DNA of 64,000 nt from Bradyrhizobium quebecense (GTDB taxonomy: Bacteria > Pseudomonadota > Alphaproteobacteria > Rhizobiales > Xanthobacteraceae). Positions 24,635 through 33,568 of the stretch are shown here, piece after piece. Location of the stretch: the NCBI RefSeq assembly GCF_013373795.3, contig NZ_CP088022.1, positions 7,688,001 to 7,752,000 of the forward strand, in the 5' to 3' direction. How positions within the stretch are numbered: position 1 is the first letter of the stretch; every line of letters begins with the position of its first letter. Made by a program: the position numbers and the translations under genes. Under the pieces are notes generated by a model, which worked only from the letters and a program-made list of their open reading frames with translations, did not search any database and was not told where the DNA came from.

Positions 24635-25624
24635 TCACTCCATGTTGCGGATGCGTTCGATCAGCGCTGCTGTCGCCGGATCGCGCTCCGCCTTGGCATA
24701 GATGCCGGCCATCGCCGCCTCGAACGGCTTGCGGTCGAAATCGGTCACGACCTTGACGCCGGTCTGCTCCGCCTGCCTGCGCGAGCGCTCCTCGAGCTCC
24801 CGCCACTTCTCGCGCATGTAGATGCTGGAGCGCTGCGCGGCTTCGCGGAAGATGATCTGCTCATCCGGCGTGAGGCTGGCCCAGGCCTTGCGCGACATCA
24901 CCAGCACTTCGGGGCTCACGGTGTGCTGCGTCAGGGTATAGTAGCCGGCGTATTTGTAGTGGCCGGTGGTGACGAAGGACGGCCAGTTGTTCTCCGCGCC
25001 ATCGATCAGCCGGTTGGCGAGCCCGGTCAGCACCTGGCCGTAGGCCATCTGGATTGGCTCGGCGCCAAGCGCGCGGATCATGTCCGACATCTGTGCGGAT
25101 TGCTGCACCCGCAGCCGCAGCCCCTTGAGGTCGTCGAGCGAACGCACCGGGCGGACGCTGTTGTAGATCGAGCGGGCGCCGGAATCGTAGAAGGTCAGCC
25201 CGACGAAGCCGTGGGCTTCGAGGCTGTTCAGGATCTCGTTGCCGATCGGTCCATCCAGCACATGCTGCAGGTGCTCAAGGGATCGAAACAGGAACGGCAT
25301 CGCCAGCACGTTCACGGAAGGCACCATGGTTCCGATCAGCGCGACATTGGTCCGGTTCAGGTCGATGGCGCCGGCCCGGGTCTGCTCCAGCGTCTCCTTT
25401 TCCTCGCCGAGCTGGCGGGAATGGAAGACCACGATGCGATGCCGGCCGCCGGTGCGTTCGGCGATCAGGCGGTCCATGTAATTCAGCGCCTGGACCGTCG
25501 GATAGTCTTCATTCTGGGTATCGGCGGTGCGGAATTCGCGCGCAAAAGCACTCGCCGAGACCGCTGTGCATAACAGCGCGACGGCAAGCGTTATTGTCCG
25601 CGAAAGGCCGGCGCGGCGGTACAC
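24635..25624 (-). CDS. TRAP-type periplasmic solute-binding protein (DctP family)
   Basis: A 329-residue secreted protein with a signal peptide (SRTITLAVALLCTAVSASAFA). The mature part has the DctP family layout: FRTADTQNEDYPTVQALNYM, LGEEKETLEQTRAGAIDLNRTN, GLRLRVQQSAQMSDMIRALGAEPIQMAYGQV, and NRLIDGAENNWPSF. The conserved Arg of LRLRVQQ normally holds the carboxylate of the ligand. There are no DctQ/DctM membrane genes nearby; instead two kinases and a regulator follow in one tight operon. It therefore probably presents a carboxylate signal to the TorS-like kinase rather than to a transporter. The ligand is unknown. Confidence 0.85.
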   Translation of the reverse strand: MYRRAGLSRTITLAVALLCTAVSASAFAREFRTADTQNEDYPTVQALNYMDRLIAERTGGRHRIVVFHSRQLGEEKETLEQTRAGAIDLNRTNVALIGTMVPSVNVLAMPFLFRSLEHLQHVLDGPIGNEILNSLEAHGFVGLTFYDSGARSIYNSVRPVRSLDDLKGLRLRVQQSAQMSDMIRALGAEPIQMAYGQVLTGLANRLIDGAENNWPSFVTTGHYKYAGYYTLTQHTVSPEVLVMSRKAWASLTPDEQIIFREAAQRSSIYMREKWRELEERSRRQAEQTGVKVVTDFDRKPFEAAMAGIYAKAERDPATAALIERIRNME

Positions 25625-25800
25625 TGGCTACAATTCCCCTTGTGATTTGTGTCCGGGGCGGGAGCAAAAGGTTCAACGCTTTTAGCAGAATGGCGATGGT
25701 TCGCCCATCGGCCATACATTAAAACCGAGCTGCAACCTGCGGTGTCGATTGAATCTATGGTTGTAGCGCCTTATGACCGCGTGTTGGCATCCGGGAACGG

Positions 25801-27126
25801 TTGGTTGTGAAGCTCGCCTTGAATGTCTTGCACCTCGTCGTCGCGGCCCTTCTGCTTGTGGCACCGGCACGAGCGGCGACCGAGATCATGTGGTGGCACG
25901 CGATGTCGGGCGAGCTCGGCAAGCAGCTCGAGAAGCTCGCCGCCGACTTCAACGCCTCGCAATCCGACTACCGTATCGTGCCCGCCTACAAGGGCAACTA
26001 CACCGAGACCGTCACCGCGGCGATCTTTGCGTTCCGCTCGCGCAGCCAGCCGGCGATCGTTCAGGTCAACGAGATCGCCACCGCAACCATGATGGCGGCG
26101 CGCGGCGCGATCTATCCGGTGTTCGAGCTGATGCGGGATCAATCGGAGGCGTTCGCGCCGTCGGCCTATCTGCCCGCGGTGGCGGGCTACTATGCCGATG
26201 TCGACGGCAACATGCTGTCGTTCCCGTTCAACGCCTCGACGCCGATCCTGTACTACAACAAGGATATGTTCCGCTCCGCCGGGCTCGATCCGAGCGAGCC
26301 TCCGAAGACCTGGCCGGAGCTCGGCATCGTGGCCAAGCGGCTGCGTGCGGCGGGTGCGATGTGCGGCGTGACCACGTCATGGCCGTCCTGGATCAATGTC
26401 GAGAACTTCTCCGCGTTTCACAACCTGCCGATCGCGACCAAGGCCAACGGCTTCTCCGGGCTCGACGCGCAGCTGATCTTCAACAACCCGCTGGTGGTGC
26501 GCCACATCGCGCAGCTCGCGCAGTGGCAGGCCGACAAGACCTTCGACTACAGCGGCCGCGGCCAGGCCGCCGAGCCGCGCTTTCAGAAGGGCGAGTGCGG
26601 CATCTTCATCGGCTCGTCGGGCACCCGCGCCGACATCAAGGCCAATTCGAAATTCGAGGTCGGCTACGGCATGATGCCGTATGATCCCGACGTACAGGGC
26701 GCGCCGCAGAACTCGATCATCGGCGGTGCGACGCTGTGGGTGCTGCGCGACCGGCCGCGCGCCGAATATGCCGGGGTGGCGAAATTCTTCGCCTACCTGT
26801 CGCGGCCCGAGGTGCAGGTCGCCTGGCACCAGAACACCGGCTACCTGCCGATCACCCGCGCCGCATTCGATCTCAGTCGCACGCAGGGATTCTACGAGCG
26901 CAATCCCGGTGCCTCGATCTCGATCGAGGAGGTCACGCTGAAGCCGCCGACCGACAATTCCAAGGGCATCCGGCTCGGCTCGTTCGTCCTGATCCGCGAC
27001 GTGATCGAGGAGGAGCTCGAGCAGGTGTTCACCGGCAAGCGTTCGGCGCAGGCCGCGATGGACAACGCCGTCGAACGTGGCAACCGTCTGCTGCGCCAGT
27101 TCGAGCGCGCCAATCCGGATCGGTGA
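25801..27126 (+). CDS. UgpB-like ABC substrate-binding protein
   Basis: A 441-residue protein with a signal peptide (LHLVVAALLLVAPARA). The start may be TTG 25801 or the GTG at 25807. The mature sequence is typical of glycerol-3-phosphate binding proteins: IMWWHAMSGELGKQLEKLA, FNASQSDYRIVPAYKGNYTET, PFNASTPILYYNKDMFR, and FSGRG-type loops. No UgpA, UgpE or UgpC gene flanks it, so it either works with distant permeases or is orphan. Substrate: glycerol-3-phosphate or glycerophosphodiesters by family, not certain here. A REP-like element follows its stop. Confidence 0.85.
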   Translation: MVVKLALNVLHLVVAALLLVAPARAATEIMWWHAMSGELGKQLEKLAADFNASQSDYRIVPAYKGNYTETVTAAIFAFRSRSQPAIVQVNEIATATMMAARGAIYPVFELMRDQSEAFAPSAYLPAVAGYYADVDGNMLSFPFNASTPILYYNKDMFRSAGLDPSEPPKTWPELGIVAKRLRAAGAMCGVTTSWPSWINVENFSAFHNLPIATKANGFSGLDAQLIFNNPLVVRHIAQLAQWQADKTFDYSGRGQAAEPRFQKGECGIFIGSSGTRADIKANSKFEVGYGMMPYDPDVQGAPQNSIIGGATLWVLRDRPRAEYAGVAKFFAYLSRPEVQVAWHQNTGYLPITRAAFDLSRTQGFYERNPGASISIEEVTLKPPTDNSKGIRLGSFVLIRDVIEEELEQVFTGKRSAQAAMDNAVERGNRLLRQFERANPDR

Positions 27127-27146
27127 GGGTGGTGCGCTCTCTCCTG

Positions 27147-27231
27147 CGTCATTGCGAGCGCAGCGAAGCAATCCATCGCGCCGCCTGCTTCGAACATGGA
27201 TTGCTTCGTCGCTTCGCTCCTCGCAATGACG
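27147..27231. repeat. REP-like palindromic element, CGTCATTGCGAG family
   Basis: Second copy of the element at 13160: it begins CGTCATTGCGAGCGCAGCG and ends CTCGCAATGACG, with AAGCAATCCAT and ATGGATTGCTTCG inside. It fills the gap between the ugpB-like stop and the start of the APH-fold gene, so that gene may be read through from it. Confidence 0.88.
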
Positions 27232-27239
27232 ATTGAAAT

Positions 27240-28190
27240 ATGACCGCGCTTTTGCCACCCATCACCGACTACGACACCTACCGCGCCTGGCGCGGCGACA
27301 CGTCGCGCTGGCTGCCGGTCGTGCGCGATATTGCCGATCGCCACGGGCTGTCCTGTGGCGCGCCGCACGTGTTCTCGACCGGCACCAACCTCGTCGTCGG
27401 GCTCGACGGCGACCTGATCCTGAAACTGTTCCCGCCGTTTCTGCGGCCGCAATTCGTGTCCGAACGCAGCGCGCTCGCGCAGCTGCGCGGACGGCTCGGC
27501 ATTCCGATCCCCGACGTCATCGCGGAGGGCGAGCGCGACGGCTGGCCGTATCTCGTCATCACGCACCTCGCCGGCACCGTCGGTTCGGAGGTATGGCCAT
27601 CGCTGTCGGAGGCCGAGCGGGAGCGCGTGCTCGCCGAGATCGGCGCCGTGATCGCCGAGGTGCAGCGCGTGCCGCCCGGCCGCCTGCTTGCGATCGAGCC
27701 GCGCTGGGAGGCCTTCATGCGCGGGCAGATCGCGCAGTGCCGGGCGCGGCATGAACGGCTCGGCCTGCCGGCGAAATTGCTCACCTCGCTCGATGATCTC
27801 CTGCGTGACGCCGCCGAATTGATCCCGATGCACACGCCGCCGGTGATCCTGACCGGTGAGTACATCCCGGAGAATTTCCTGCTGGGCCGCCGGGCCGACG
27901 GTTGGCACGTCGCCGGCCTGTTCGATTTCGGCGACGTCCGGACCGGATGGGGCGAGTATGATCTGCTCGGCCCGAGCGCCTTCATGGCCGCCGGGCATCC
28001 GCGCCGGGTGCGCAGCCTGTTCGACGGCTTCGGCATCCCCCGCAGCGAGGTGACGTTCGTATTGAAGCGGCGGTTGATGGCGCTCTTGATGCTGCACTCG
28101 GCCAGCGATCCGCTCCGGCACATCTGCGTCGCGGGCTGGCCGGACCGGGTCGACGATCTCGTGCAGTTGCAGGAGTTGGTCTGGCCGTGA
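27240..28190 (+). CDS. APH-fold kinase (aminoglycoside phosphotransferase family)
   Basis: A 316-residue kinase-fold protein. The nucleotide loop region FSTGTNLVVGLDGDLILKLF is at about residues 41-60 (DLILKLF supplies the ATP lysine), and the hinge LVITHLAGTVG at about 102-112. The catalytic loop is LTGEYIPENFLL at about 204-215: here H-G-D-x4-N becomes T-G-E-x4-N, so a Glu stands where the base Asp usually is. The metal-binding aspartate is in LFDFGDVRTGWGEYDL. The family phosphorylates aminoglycosides or small metabolites; substrate unknown, and a resistance role should not be assumed. It starts nine bases after a REP-like element. Confidence 0.75.
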   Translation: MTALLPPITDYDTYRAWRGDTSRWLPVVRDIADRHGLSCGAPHVFSTGTNLVVGLDGDLILKLFPPFLRPQFVSERSALAQLRGRLGIPIPDVIAEGERDGWPYLVITHLAGTVGSEVWPSLSEAERERVLAEIGAVIAEVQRVPPGRLLAIEPRWEAFMRGQIAQCRARHERLGLPAKLLTSLDDLLRDAAELIPMHTPPVILTGEYIPENFLLGRRADGWHVAGLFDFGDVRTGWGEYDLLGPSAFMAAGHPRRVRSLFDGFGIPRSEVTFVLKRRLMALLMLHSASDPLRHICVAGWPDRVDDLVQLQELVWP

Positions 28191-28269
28191 TCTTTCGCCG
28201 CAGAGAGCCAAGGCGTCTTGAGCGAAGTGGATGCCCCTTCGCGCAACGCAGCCGCGTCAAGAAGCGGCT

Positions 28270-29382
28270 CTAGGGCGACACAATCTGGCGCCAAGTCTTT
28301 ACGAACTGCTCGCGCTTGACAAGATCCAGATAGGCAAGCGCCGGAAGGCCGAGCGTTGGAAAATTGAGCAAGCCGGGCTTCTCGGCGACATATCGCGTCT
28401 TCATTTGCTCGCGGTCGGTGCCCACGCCGGCGATCGATAATCCGAAGCCGTTGGCGACCACGGCCTGACCGGGCTCGGAGAGCACATAGTCCACGAAGGT
28501 TCCGGCCAGTGCGGGGTGTTGCGCCCGTCGCGGGATGACGATGGTCCGGGACACGACCGTCACATAGTCTTCCGGCACCACAATGCCGAGGTTCGGATGC
28601 CGCTCTGCCTGCCGCAGAGCGTAGGAGCCGAGAACGTCATATGCGATGAGCGTGTCGCCGCGGCTGAGCGAGTCGAGCATGTCCTGCGTGCAGCAGAAGA
28701 GCTTCGCCTTGGTGGTGCCAAGTGCGTGCGCCAGGCGCCAGAAGTTGGCCGACAGCATCGACTCGGTCGTTGCGAACAGATAACCGACGCCACTGACGCC
28801 GATGTCGTAAGTCGCGATCTTCCGGCGGAATCGCTCCGGCGATCGCTCCAGCAACCGGATCAGGTCCTGATGCGACTTCGGGACCTCGTCGCGATCGAGC
28901 ATGTCCTTGTTGTAGACGATCACCGCCGGCTCCACGGTGAAGCCAAAAATCTCGTCGCGCCAGACCGCCCAGTCCGGCAGCCCGCGTGTGGCGATCGCGG
29001 CTCGCTGGACATGCCCGTCATTGGCGAGCTTGACCTGGAGATCCATTGCCGAGCTGATCAGGAGATCGGCGACGGGCCTGTCGCTCGGCGCGCTGGCGCC
29101 CTCCTGATAAAGCGGTACCGTCTCGTAGAGGCGGTACTGGACCTCGATGTCCGGATGCTCCTTCTGGAAACCCTCAATGACGGGGCCCATAGCCAGGATA
29201 TCCGCCGTCCCATGAATGAGCAGCGTAGCAGTGGGGCTCGCAGGCGCGTGGAACACGTTCAGCTCGTTGATCGACTTTGACTGGTCGGCACGGCAGCCGC
29301 CGCTGACGAGAAACAGCCCCACGATGAGCGCGATGCATCGCATGGCGTTTCGCGCGATGGGCGGTGACGGCTTGGCGCTCAT
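28270..29382 (-). CDS. Family 1 extracellular solute-binding protein, probable sensor partner
   Basis: A 370-residue secreted protein with a signal peptide (CIALIVGLFLVSGGCRA); the Cys in SGGC suggests a lipoprotein. The mature part follows the Fe3+/polyamine-type binding fold: VIEGFQKEHPDIEVQYRLYETVPLYQ, DLLISSAMDLQVKLANDG, VEPAVIVYNKDML, GDTLIAYDVLGSYALRQ, and LAGTFVDYVLSEPGQAVV. No permease genes adjoin. Its ATG overlaps the stop of the upstream TctE-like kinase by four bases, so it is the last gene of the 28270-31431 operon. It may be the periplasmic partner of that kinase, as TctC-type proteins are, which is an inference. Confidence 0.8.
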   Translation of the reverse strand: MSAKPSPPIARNAMRCIALIVGLFLVSGGCRADQSKSINELNVFHAPASPTATLLIHGTADILAMGPVIEGFQKEHPDIEVQYRLYETVPLYQEGASAPSDRPVADLLISSAMDLQVKLANDGHVQRAAIATRGLPDWAVWRDEIFGFTVEPAVIVYNKDMLDRDEVPKSHQDLIRLLERSPERFRRKIATYDIGVSGVGYLFATTESMLSANFWRLAHALGTTKAKLFCCTQDMLDSLSRGDTLIAYDVLGSYALRQAERHPNLGIVVPEDYVTVVSRTIVIPRRAQHPALAGTFVDYVLSEPGQAVVANGFGLSIAGVGTDREQMKTRYVAEKPGLLNFPTLGLPALAYLDLVKREQFVKTWRQIVSP

Positions 29383-30767
29383 GTCGCCCTCGGCAGGATT
29401 ACCCGCGCCAGAAGGCCGCCCCCGGGGCGATCGAGCAAAGCGAGATTGCCGCCAGCGGCCGCGGCTGCGTTCTTGGCAATGTTTAGGCCGAGCCCGGTTC
29501 CGGCGACGTGGGTTTGCTCCAATCCGCGCTGAAAGCGCTCCAGCACGCGGGTTTTGTCCCTGTCGGGGATGCCTGGGCCGCGGTCAGCCACGTCGAATTC
29601 GATGGTCGAACCATCGGGCGACGTGCGCAGATCGATATCGATGGTGCCGCCCGGAGCATATTTCAGCGCATTGTCCAGAAGGTTGCCAATCAGCTCGCGA
29701 AGAGCCAGAGGGGCCCCGCAAACCGGAAAGTCGTCGTGGGTGGTCGACAGATCAGCCAACCTGCAGCGCTGCATGTTGTCTTTCGGCAAGCGTTCCACGG
29801 CCTCAAGATAGAGCTCGAGGAAATCGCAACGCGGGTTGCCGGACGTCTCGATATGGTGGGCTATCGCAGCGTCCGCCAGCAGCTGGTTGACGATGCGCGT
29901 CGCGTCGATGGCGTTGGCCAGAATCCGGTCGGTATAGTTTCGCAGCAAACCCGGATCCGGTTCGGACGCCGCGACCTCGGCCAACGCGCGGATCGAGGCC
30001 AGCCGTGTCCGGATGTCATGCGTGGTATCGACGGCGATGCCGCGCAGCGTATTGAGCACGCCGTCGAGCCGCTGCATGAAGTCGTTGAGACTTGAGACGA
30101 GCGAAGTGACTTCCCTCGGAACTGGCGTCCGGATCGGGGTCAGATCGCCGGGCGCGCGCCGGGTCAATTCCGCCTCGAGCGTCACGAGGGGCGCCCAAGC
30201 CCTGTTGAGCCCCTTTGAAATGAGCAGGCAAATCACAATTCCGGCCAGCGCCATCGGCGCGAACGAATTCTTGAGGATGTCGGCGGCGAGCTGCGAACGG
30301 GCTTCCCGCGTCTCGGCGACGCTGACGCTGACCCAGCCGGACCGGTCGCCGAAATCGATGTAGCGCCAGACCGTGCCGATCCGGACCGCAGCCTGTGAGT
30401 ATGTAGCGTCGGAAAAAGTCGGTGATCGGTCGCGATCGGAACCCCTCGCGGCGTCGGGCAGGTCGGCATAGCCGGTGATCAGGGAACGATCCGGTGCTCG
30501 GACGGCGTAGAAGGCCCGCGTCTCGCGGGCTGCGCCGAGGATTTCCAGCGAGGCCAGCGGCAGCTCGACGGTGAGTTTTCCATCCTCGACCCGGATACTG
30601 TCGGCAATCGAGAACGCGGATGCGGCGAGAACGCGATCGAATGCGGTGTCGGCGGCATTGAGAGAGAAGTTGCGCACGTAGATGAACAGGCCGACGCCGA
30701 GAATCGCCAGCAGCGAAATCGCGCCGAGTAGGATGTCGCGCTTAATTGAGGTCTGCGGTCGGCGCAT
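29379..30767 (-). CDS. TctE-like membrane histidine kinase
   Basis: A 462-residue sensor. I use ATG 30767 with AAGG six bases upstream; the frame extends a few codons further. TM1 is about residues 12-32 (LLGAISLLAILGVGLFIYV). The periplasmic part is a 2CSK_N-type domain (FDRVLAASAFSIADSIRV), as in TctE. TM2 is near 180-200 (APMALAGIVICLLISKGL). The H-box is D-T-T-H-D-I-R-T-R-L (H-D-I in place of H-E-L). The HATPase domain has LRELIGNLLDNALKYAP, DRGPGIPD and GTGLGLNIAKNAA. It ends overlapping the binding-protein start and begins overlapping the regulator stop, so regulator, kinase and binding protein form one operon. Confidence 0.88.
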   Translation of the reverse strand: MRRPQTSIKRDILLGAISLLAILGVGLFIYVRNFSLNAADTAFDRVLAASAFSIADSIRVEDGKLTVELPLASLEILGAARETRAFYAVRAPDRSLITGYADLPDAARGSDRDRSPTFSDATYSQAAVRIGTVWRYIDFGDRSGWVSVSVAETREARSQLAADILKNSFAPMALAGIVICLLISKGLNRAWAPLVTLEAELTRRAPGDLTPIRTPVPREVTSLVSSLNDFMQRLDGVLNTLRGIAVDTTHDIRTRLASIRALAEVAASEPDPGLLRNYTDRILANAIDATRIVNQLLADAAIAHHIETSGNPRCDFLELYLEAVERLPKDNMQRCRLADLSTTHDDFPVCGAPLALRELIGNLLDNALKYAPGGTIDIDLRTSPDGSTIEFDVADRGPGIPDRDKTRVLERFQRGLEQTHVAGTGLGLNIAKNAAAAAGGNLALLDRPGGGLLARVILPRAT

Positions 30768-31431
30768 CGTCAGCCTTCGCCACATAGCCGACGCCCCACA
30801 CGGTTTCGATGCGGAGCCTCGAAGCCTTCAACCGGCGCCGGATGCGCGAGATGTAGAGTTCGAGCGCGTTCGGGTTGACGGCGTTCTCGTAACCGAAGAG
30901 CTGATCGATCAATCGCTCTCGCGGCACCACCAGTCCCGGTGACAGGACCAGGAGCTCCAGCAGGCGAAATTCTCGCCGCGTCAGCTCGATCCGGGCGCCG
31001 GCAGCGGTGATCGATTGCGCCGCAATATCGATGGCGACATCGGCGATCTCGATCTTGCTGGTCGGAATACCGCTGTGCCGTCGCACGACGGCCCGCATCC
31101 TTGCCTCCAGCTCGCGCAGGTCGAACGGCTTCACGAGATAATCGTCCGCGCCGATGTCGAGCACGCTGATCTTGTCGCCGACGTCGCCTCTGGCGGTGAT
31201 CACAAGCACCGGCGTGCGAATGCGCCGGCTGCGCAGAAGCTTCAGCAGGTCCGAGCCGCTCATGCCGGGCAGCATGAGATCGAGAATGATCAGATCGAAA
31301 GGGTCTTCCTGAATGCGGCGGGACGCGTGCCCGCCATCGGTCAACCACTCGACCGCATGCCCCTGACCACGCAGGCGCGCTGCGATCGCCGCGCCCAGAT
31401 CCGCCGTGTCTTCGATCAGAAGCGCACGCAT
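30742..31431 (-). CDS. TctD-like OmpR-family response regulator
   Basis: A 229-residue regulator. The receiver has E7-D8, phospho-acceptor D51 (LIILDLMLPGMSG), T of VITARGD and K in VKPFDL. The winged-helix domain (about 127-222) has LTRREFRLLELLVLSPGLVVPRERLIDQLFGYENAVNPNALELYISRIRRRL and TVWGVGYV. It is the first gene of the minus-strand operon and is divergent from the porin and 2HCT transporter genes, the likely targets. The 400-base divergent region probably holds its binding sites. TctD activates tricarboxylate uptake in relatives. Confidence 0.9.
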   Translation of the reverse strand: MRALLIEDTADLGAAIAARLRGQGHAVEWLTDGGHASRRIQEDPFDLIILDLMLPGMSGSDLLKLLRSRRIRTPVLVITARGDVGDKISVLDIGADDYLVKPFDLRELEARMRAVVRRHSGIPTSKIEIADVAIDIAAQSITAAGARIELTRREFRLLELLVLSPGLVVPRERLIDQLFGYENAVNPNALELYISRIRRRLKASRLRIETVWGVGYVAKADDAPTADLN

Positions 31432-31835
31432 GATTTCTTGCGCACGTTAAGGCATCCCCTCAAGGAAGACGGAAATTCTCGTCTTCATGGTCGACGCGAC
31501 AGAATTATTCCACTGTTCGCAGCCGATCGTTTCCTGTCGTTTTCGGGGCGCCATTTCGCTGGCGCGCGTTCTTCATCGTTTGCTCAACTAGATCAGCTGC
31601 AGCGATCCGGTCAAGGGCCGTTGCTTCGCCCAAGGCCCGAGAACGGCCCGAGACCTGAAGTTCGATGCAGCTGCGAAGTGATCGCGGCCACCCACCGCGT
31701 TCGCGCCGAAGGGTGTGTTGATCCTGCAACGGTGATCGTTGAACGGCGCTACGCGACGGCGCGGACATGACAGGGTTCTGACAGCTATCGACGCCAGTTT
31801 CCCCGAGCGAAGCAAAAATTCTCTCAGGGGGCGAC
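31432..31835. other. Divergent control region between TctD-like regulator and porin
   Basis: About 400 bases with no gene. It must contain the divergent promoters for the regulator/kinase operon and for the porin. I see no confident operator; TctD-type direct-repeat boxes would be the thing to look for. A purine-rich CTCAGGGGGCGAC lies just before the porin ATG as ribosome site. Confidence 0.5.
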
Positions 31836-33356
31836 ATGAACCAAGCAGTGCAATTCCGGCAGCCGGCGGCTGAAGCTGTCGTGGGAACCCGCGTGCGGAG
31901 CAGGGCAGGCGCCGCGAGCCGATATTTCTGGGCAGGCGCGTCGCTCACGGCGATCGCCTTGCTGACATCGTCGCCGGCGAAGGCGACGGATGACGTCGGC
32001 GAACTCAAGGCCGAGATCAGGGCGCTCAGCAAGCGTCTGACCGAGCTCGAGGAGCAGAAGAGGAAGGTCAAGAAGCTCGACGACCGGGTCCAGAAGGTGG
32101 AGCGCGCGCAGGAGGCGCATGCCGAGGCCCCGGCTTCCGGCCCGACGCCGGCCAAGGCCGGGCCGTGGGAGAGCTTCAAGACCGGCAGGCCCGTCCACAT
32201 CTTCGAAACCGACAACACCGACGTTCTGCTATACGGCGTCATCGAGCCGACACTTGGCTACACGACCAATGTCGATGCCGCGGGGCGGACGACCTTCGGT
32301 TTGAACACCTCCTGGTTCAGCGGCAATCGCTGGGGCATCTACGTCACGCAGAAGATGTTCCCCGAATACGGCTTCAATCTGCTGGCGCGGATGGAAAGCG
32401 AATTTGAGTTGCCCAGCGGCAACATGGATACGCCCGGTGTGCTGTTCAACCGCGACGCCTGGGTCGGCTTCGAGAGCCCGCTGCTTGGCAAGTTCAGCGT
32501 AGGCCGGCAGAACACGCTGCCGCGCGACGTGGCCAACATCTGGGGCGACCCTTACGGCAGTTCTTCGCTCAGCACGAACGAGGGTGGGTTCACCAACGTC
32601 AACAATTTCAAGCAGCTCATCTTCTATACCAGCGGCGGCAACGGAGCCGGGGGGCAGGGCGACACCCGCTACGACCAGGGCCTGGTCTGGAAGAAGCTGT
32701 TCGACAACGGGCTGTATCTCGGCGCAGCCTACAATTTCGGCGACGGCAACGGCCCTGGCGGCCCGCTCGGCAGCGGTCCGATCCCCGGCGCAGGCCTCGA
32801 TAAGGGCAGCACGGAAGCGGTGGCTGCGGGCTACAATTACGGCCAGTTCCACGTTTCGACCTTCTACACGCGCGCCAACGTGCTGGAGATTCCGACCATC
32901 GGTACCACCAATGTCGGACACATCCATCAGTCCTGGGGCGCCGGCGGCAACTGGGATGGCGGTCTGCTTCGCCTGAACACCGGCTACATCCACTACAACG
33001 CCGATCAGGGCGTGGTCGGCATTCGCAACGACGATGTGGTCACCGTGTCGGCGAAGGTCACGCCGTCAAAGCTCTACGACGTCGAAGTCGGCTGGCAGGA
33101 CTTCTTCGCCCACAATGCCGCGTTGACCGCATCCGGCTTTACCTTCGTTCCGTTCAAGGACGCGAGCTCGGCGACCATGACCGGAACCGGCACGCGCATG
33201 ACCACCTATGCGTCGTTCATGTATCACCCGATCCCGAACGTGGACGTCTATATCGCGGGCGATCACTTGAAGACGACGGGCGGGTACAGCGCCAGCCAGG
33301 CACATCTGCACGATACCGCCGACGAGGTCGTGACCGGCGTTCGCTACAAGTGGTAG
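31836..33356 (+). CDS. Outer-membrane porin, beside a carboxylate transporter
   Basis: A 506-residue porin. After a long N-terminus with signal helix (FWAGASLTAIALLTSSPAKA) comes a heptad-rich coiled coil (about 55-95: ELKAEIRALSKRLTELEEQKRK), as in coiled-coil-anchored porins. The rest is beta-barrel with alternating strands (VLLYGVIEPTLGYTTN, SWFSGNRWGIYV, GLYLGAAYNFGDG). It ends with GVRYKW, the aromatic C-terminus that outer-membrane assembly recognises. It lies divergent from TctD and 212 bases upstream of the 2HCT transporter, and probably supplies the periplasm with its substrate. Confidence 0.88.
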   Translation: MNQAVQFRQPAAEAVVGTRVRSRAGAASRYFWAGASLTAIALLTSSPAKATDDVGELKAEIRALSKRLTELEEQKRKVKKLDDRVQKVERAQEAHAEAPASGPTPAKAGPWESFKTGRPVHIFETDNTDVLLYGVIEPTLGYTTNVDAAGRTTFGLNTSWFSGNRWGIYVTQKMFPEYGFNLLARMESEFELPSGNMDTPGVLFNRDAWVGFESPLLGKFSVGRQNTLPRDVANIWGDPYGSSSLSTNEGGFTNVNNFKQLIFYTSGGNGAGGQGDTRYDQGLVWKKLFDNGLYLGAAYNFGDGNGPGGPLGSGPIPGAGLDKGSTEAVAAGYNYGQFHVSTFYTRANVLEIPTIGTTNVGHIHQSWGAGGNWDGGLLRLNTGYIHYNADQGVVGIRNDDVVTVSAKVTPSKLYDVEVGWQDFFAHNAALTASGFTFVPFKDASSATMTGTGTRMTTYASFMYHPIPNVDVYIAGDHLKTTGGYSASQAHLHDTADEVVTGVRYKW

Positions 33357-33568
33357 CGGATTGCGGCTTCCGCGCCTCGCGGGAGCCGTGACGCCGGAGA
33401 GATGCCCCTCGCACGGCGTCGGACAATCCCGCTCCCCTGCCGCACGTCTCGCGGCAGTGGGACGTCGGACATCAAAGGCATTCAGTGCTTCGCACTGCGG
33501 CCGAACAATCGCGCCCGAAGGCGCGCCGGCGATTGCAGTCGTCGGATGAAAATCAATGGGAGAGTGTA

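Noticed and set aside
28270..31431. Complete tricarboxylate transporter (TctABC)
   Set aside because: The binding protein is of family 1 type, not TctC, and no TctA or TctB membrane gene is present.
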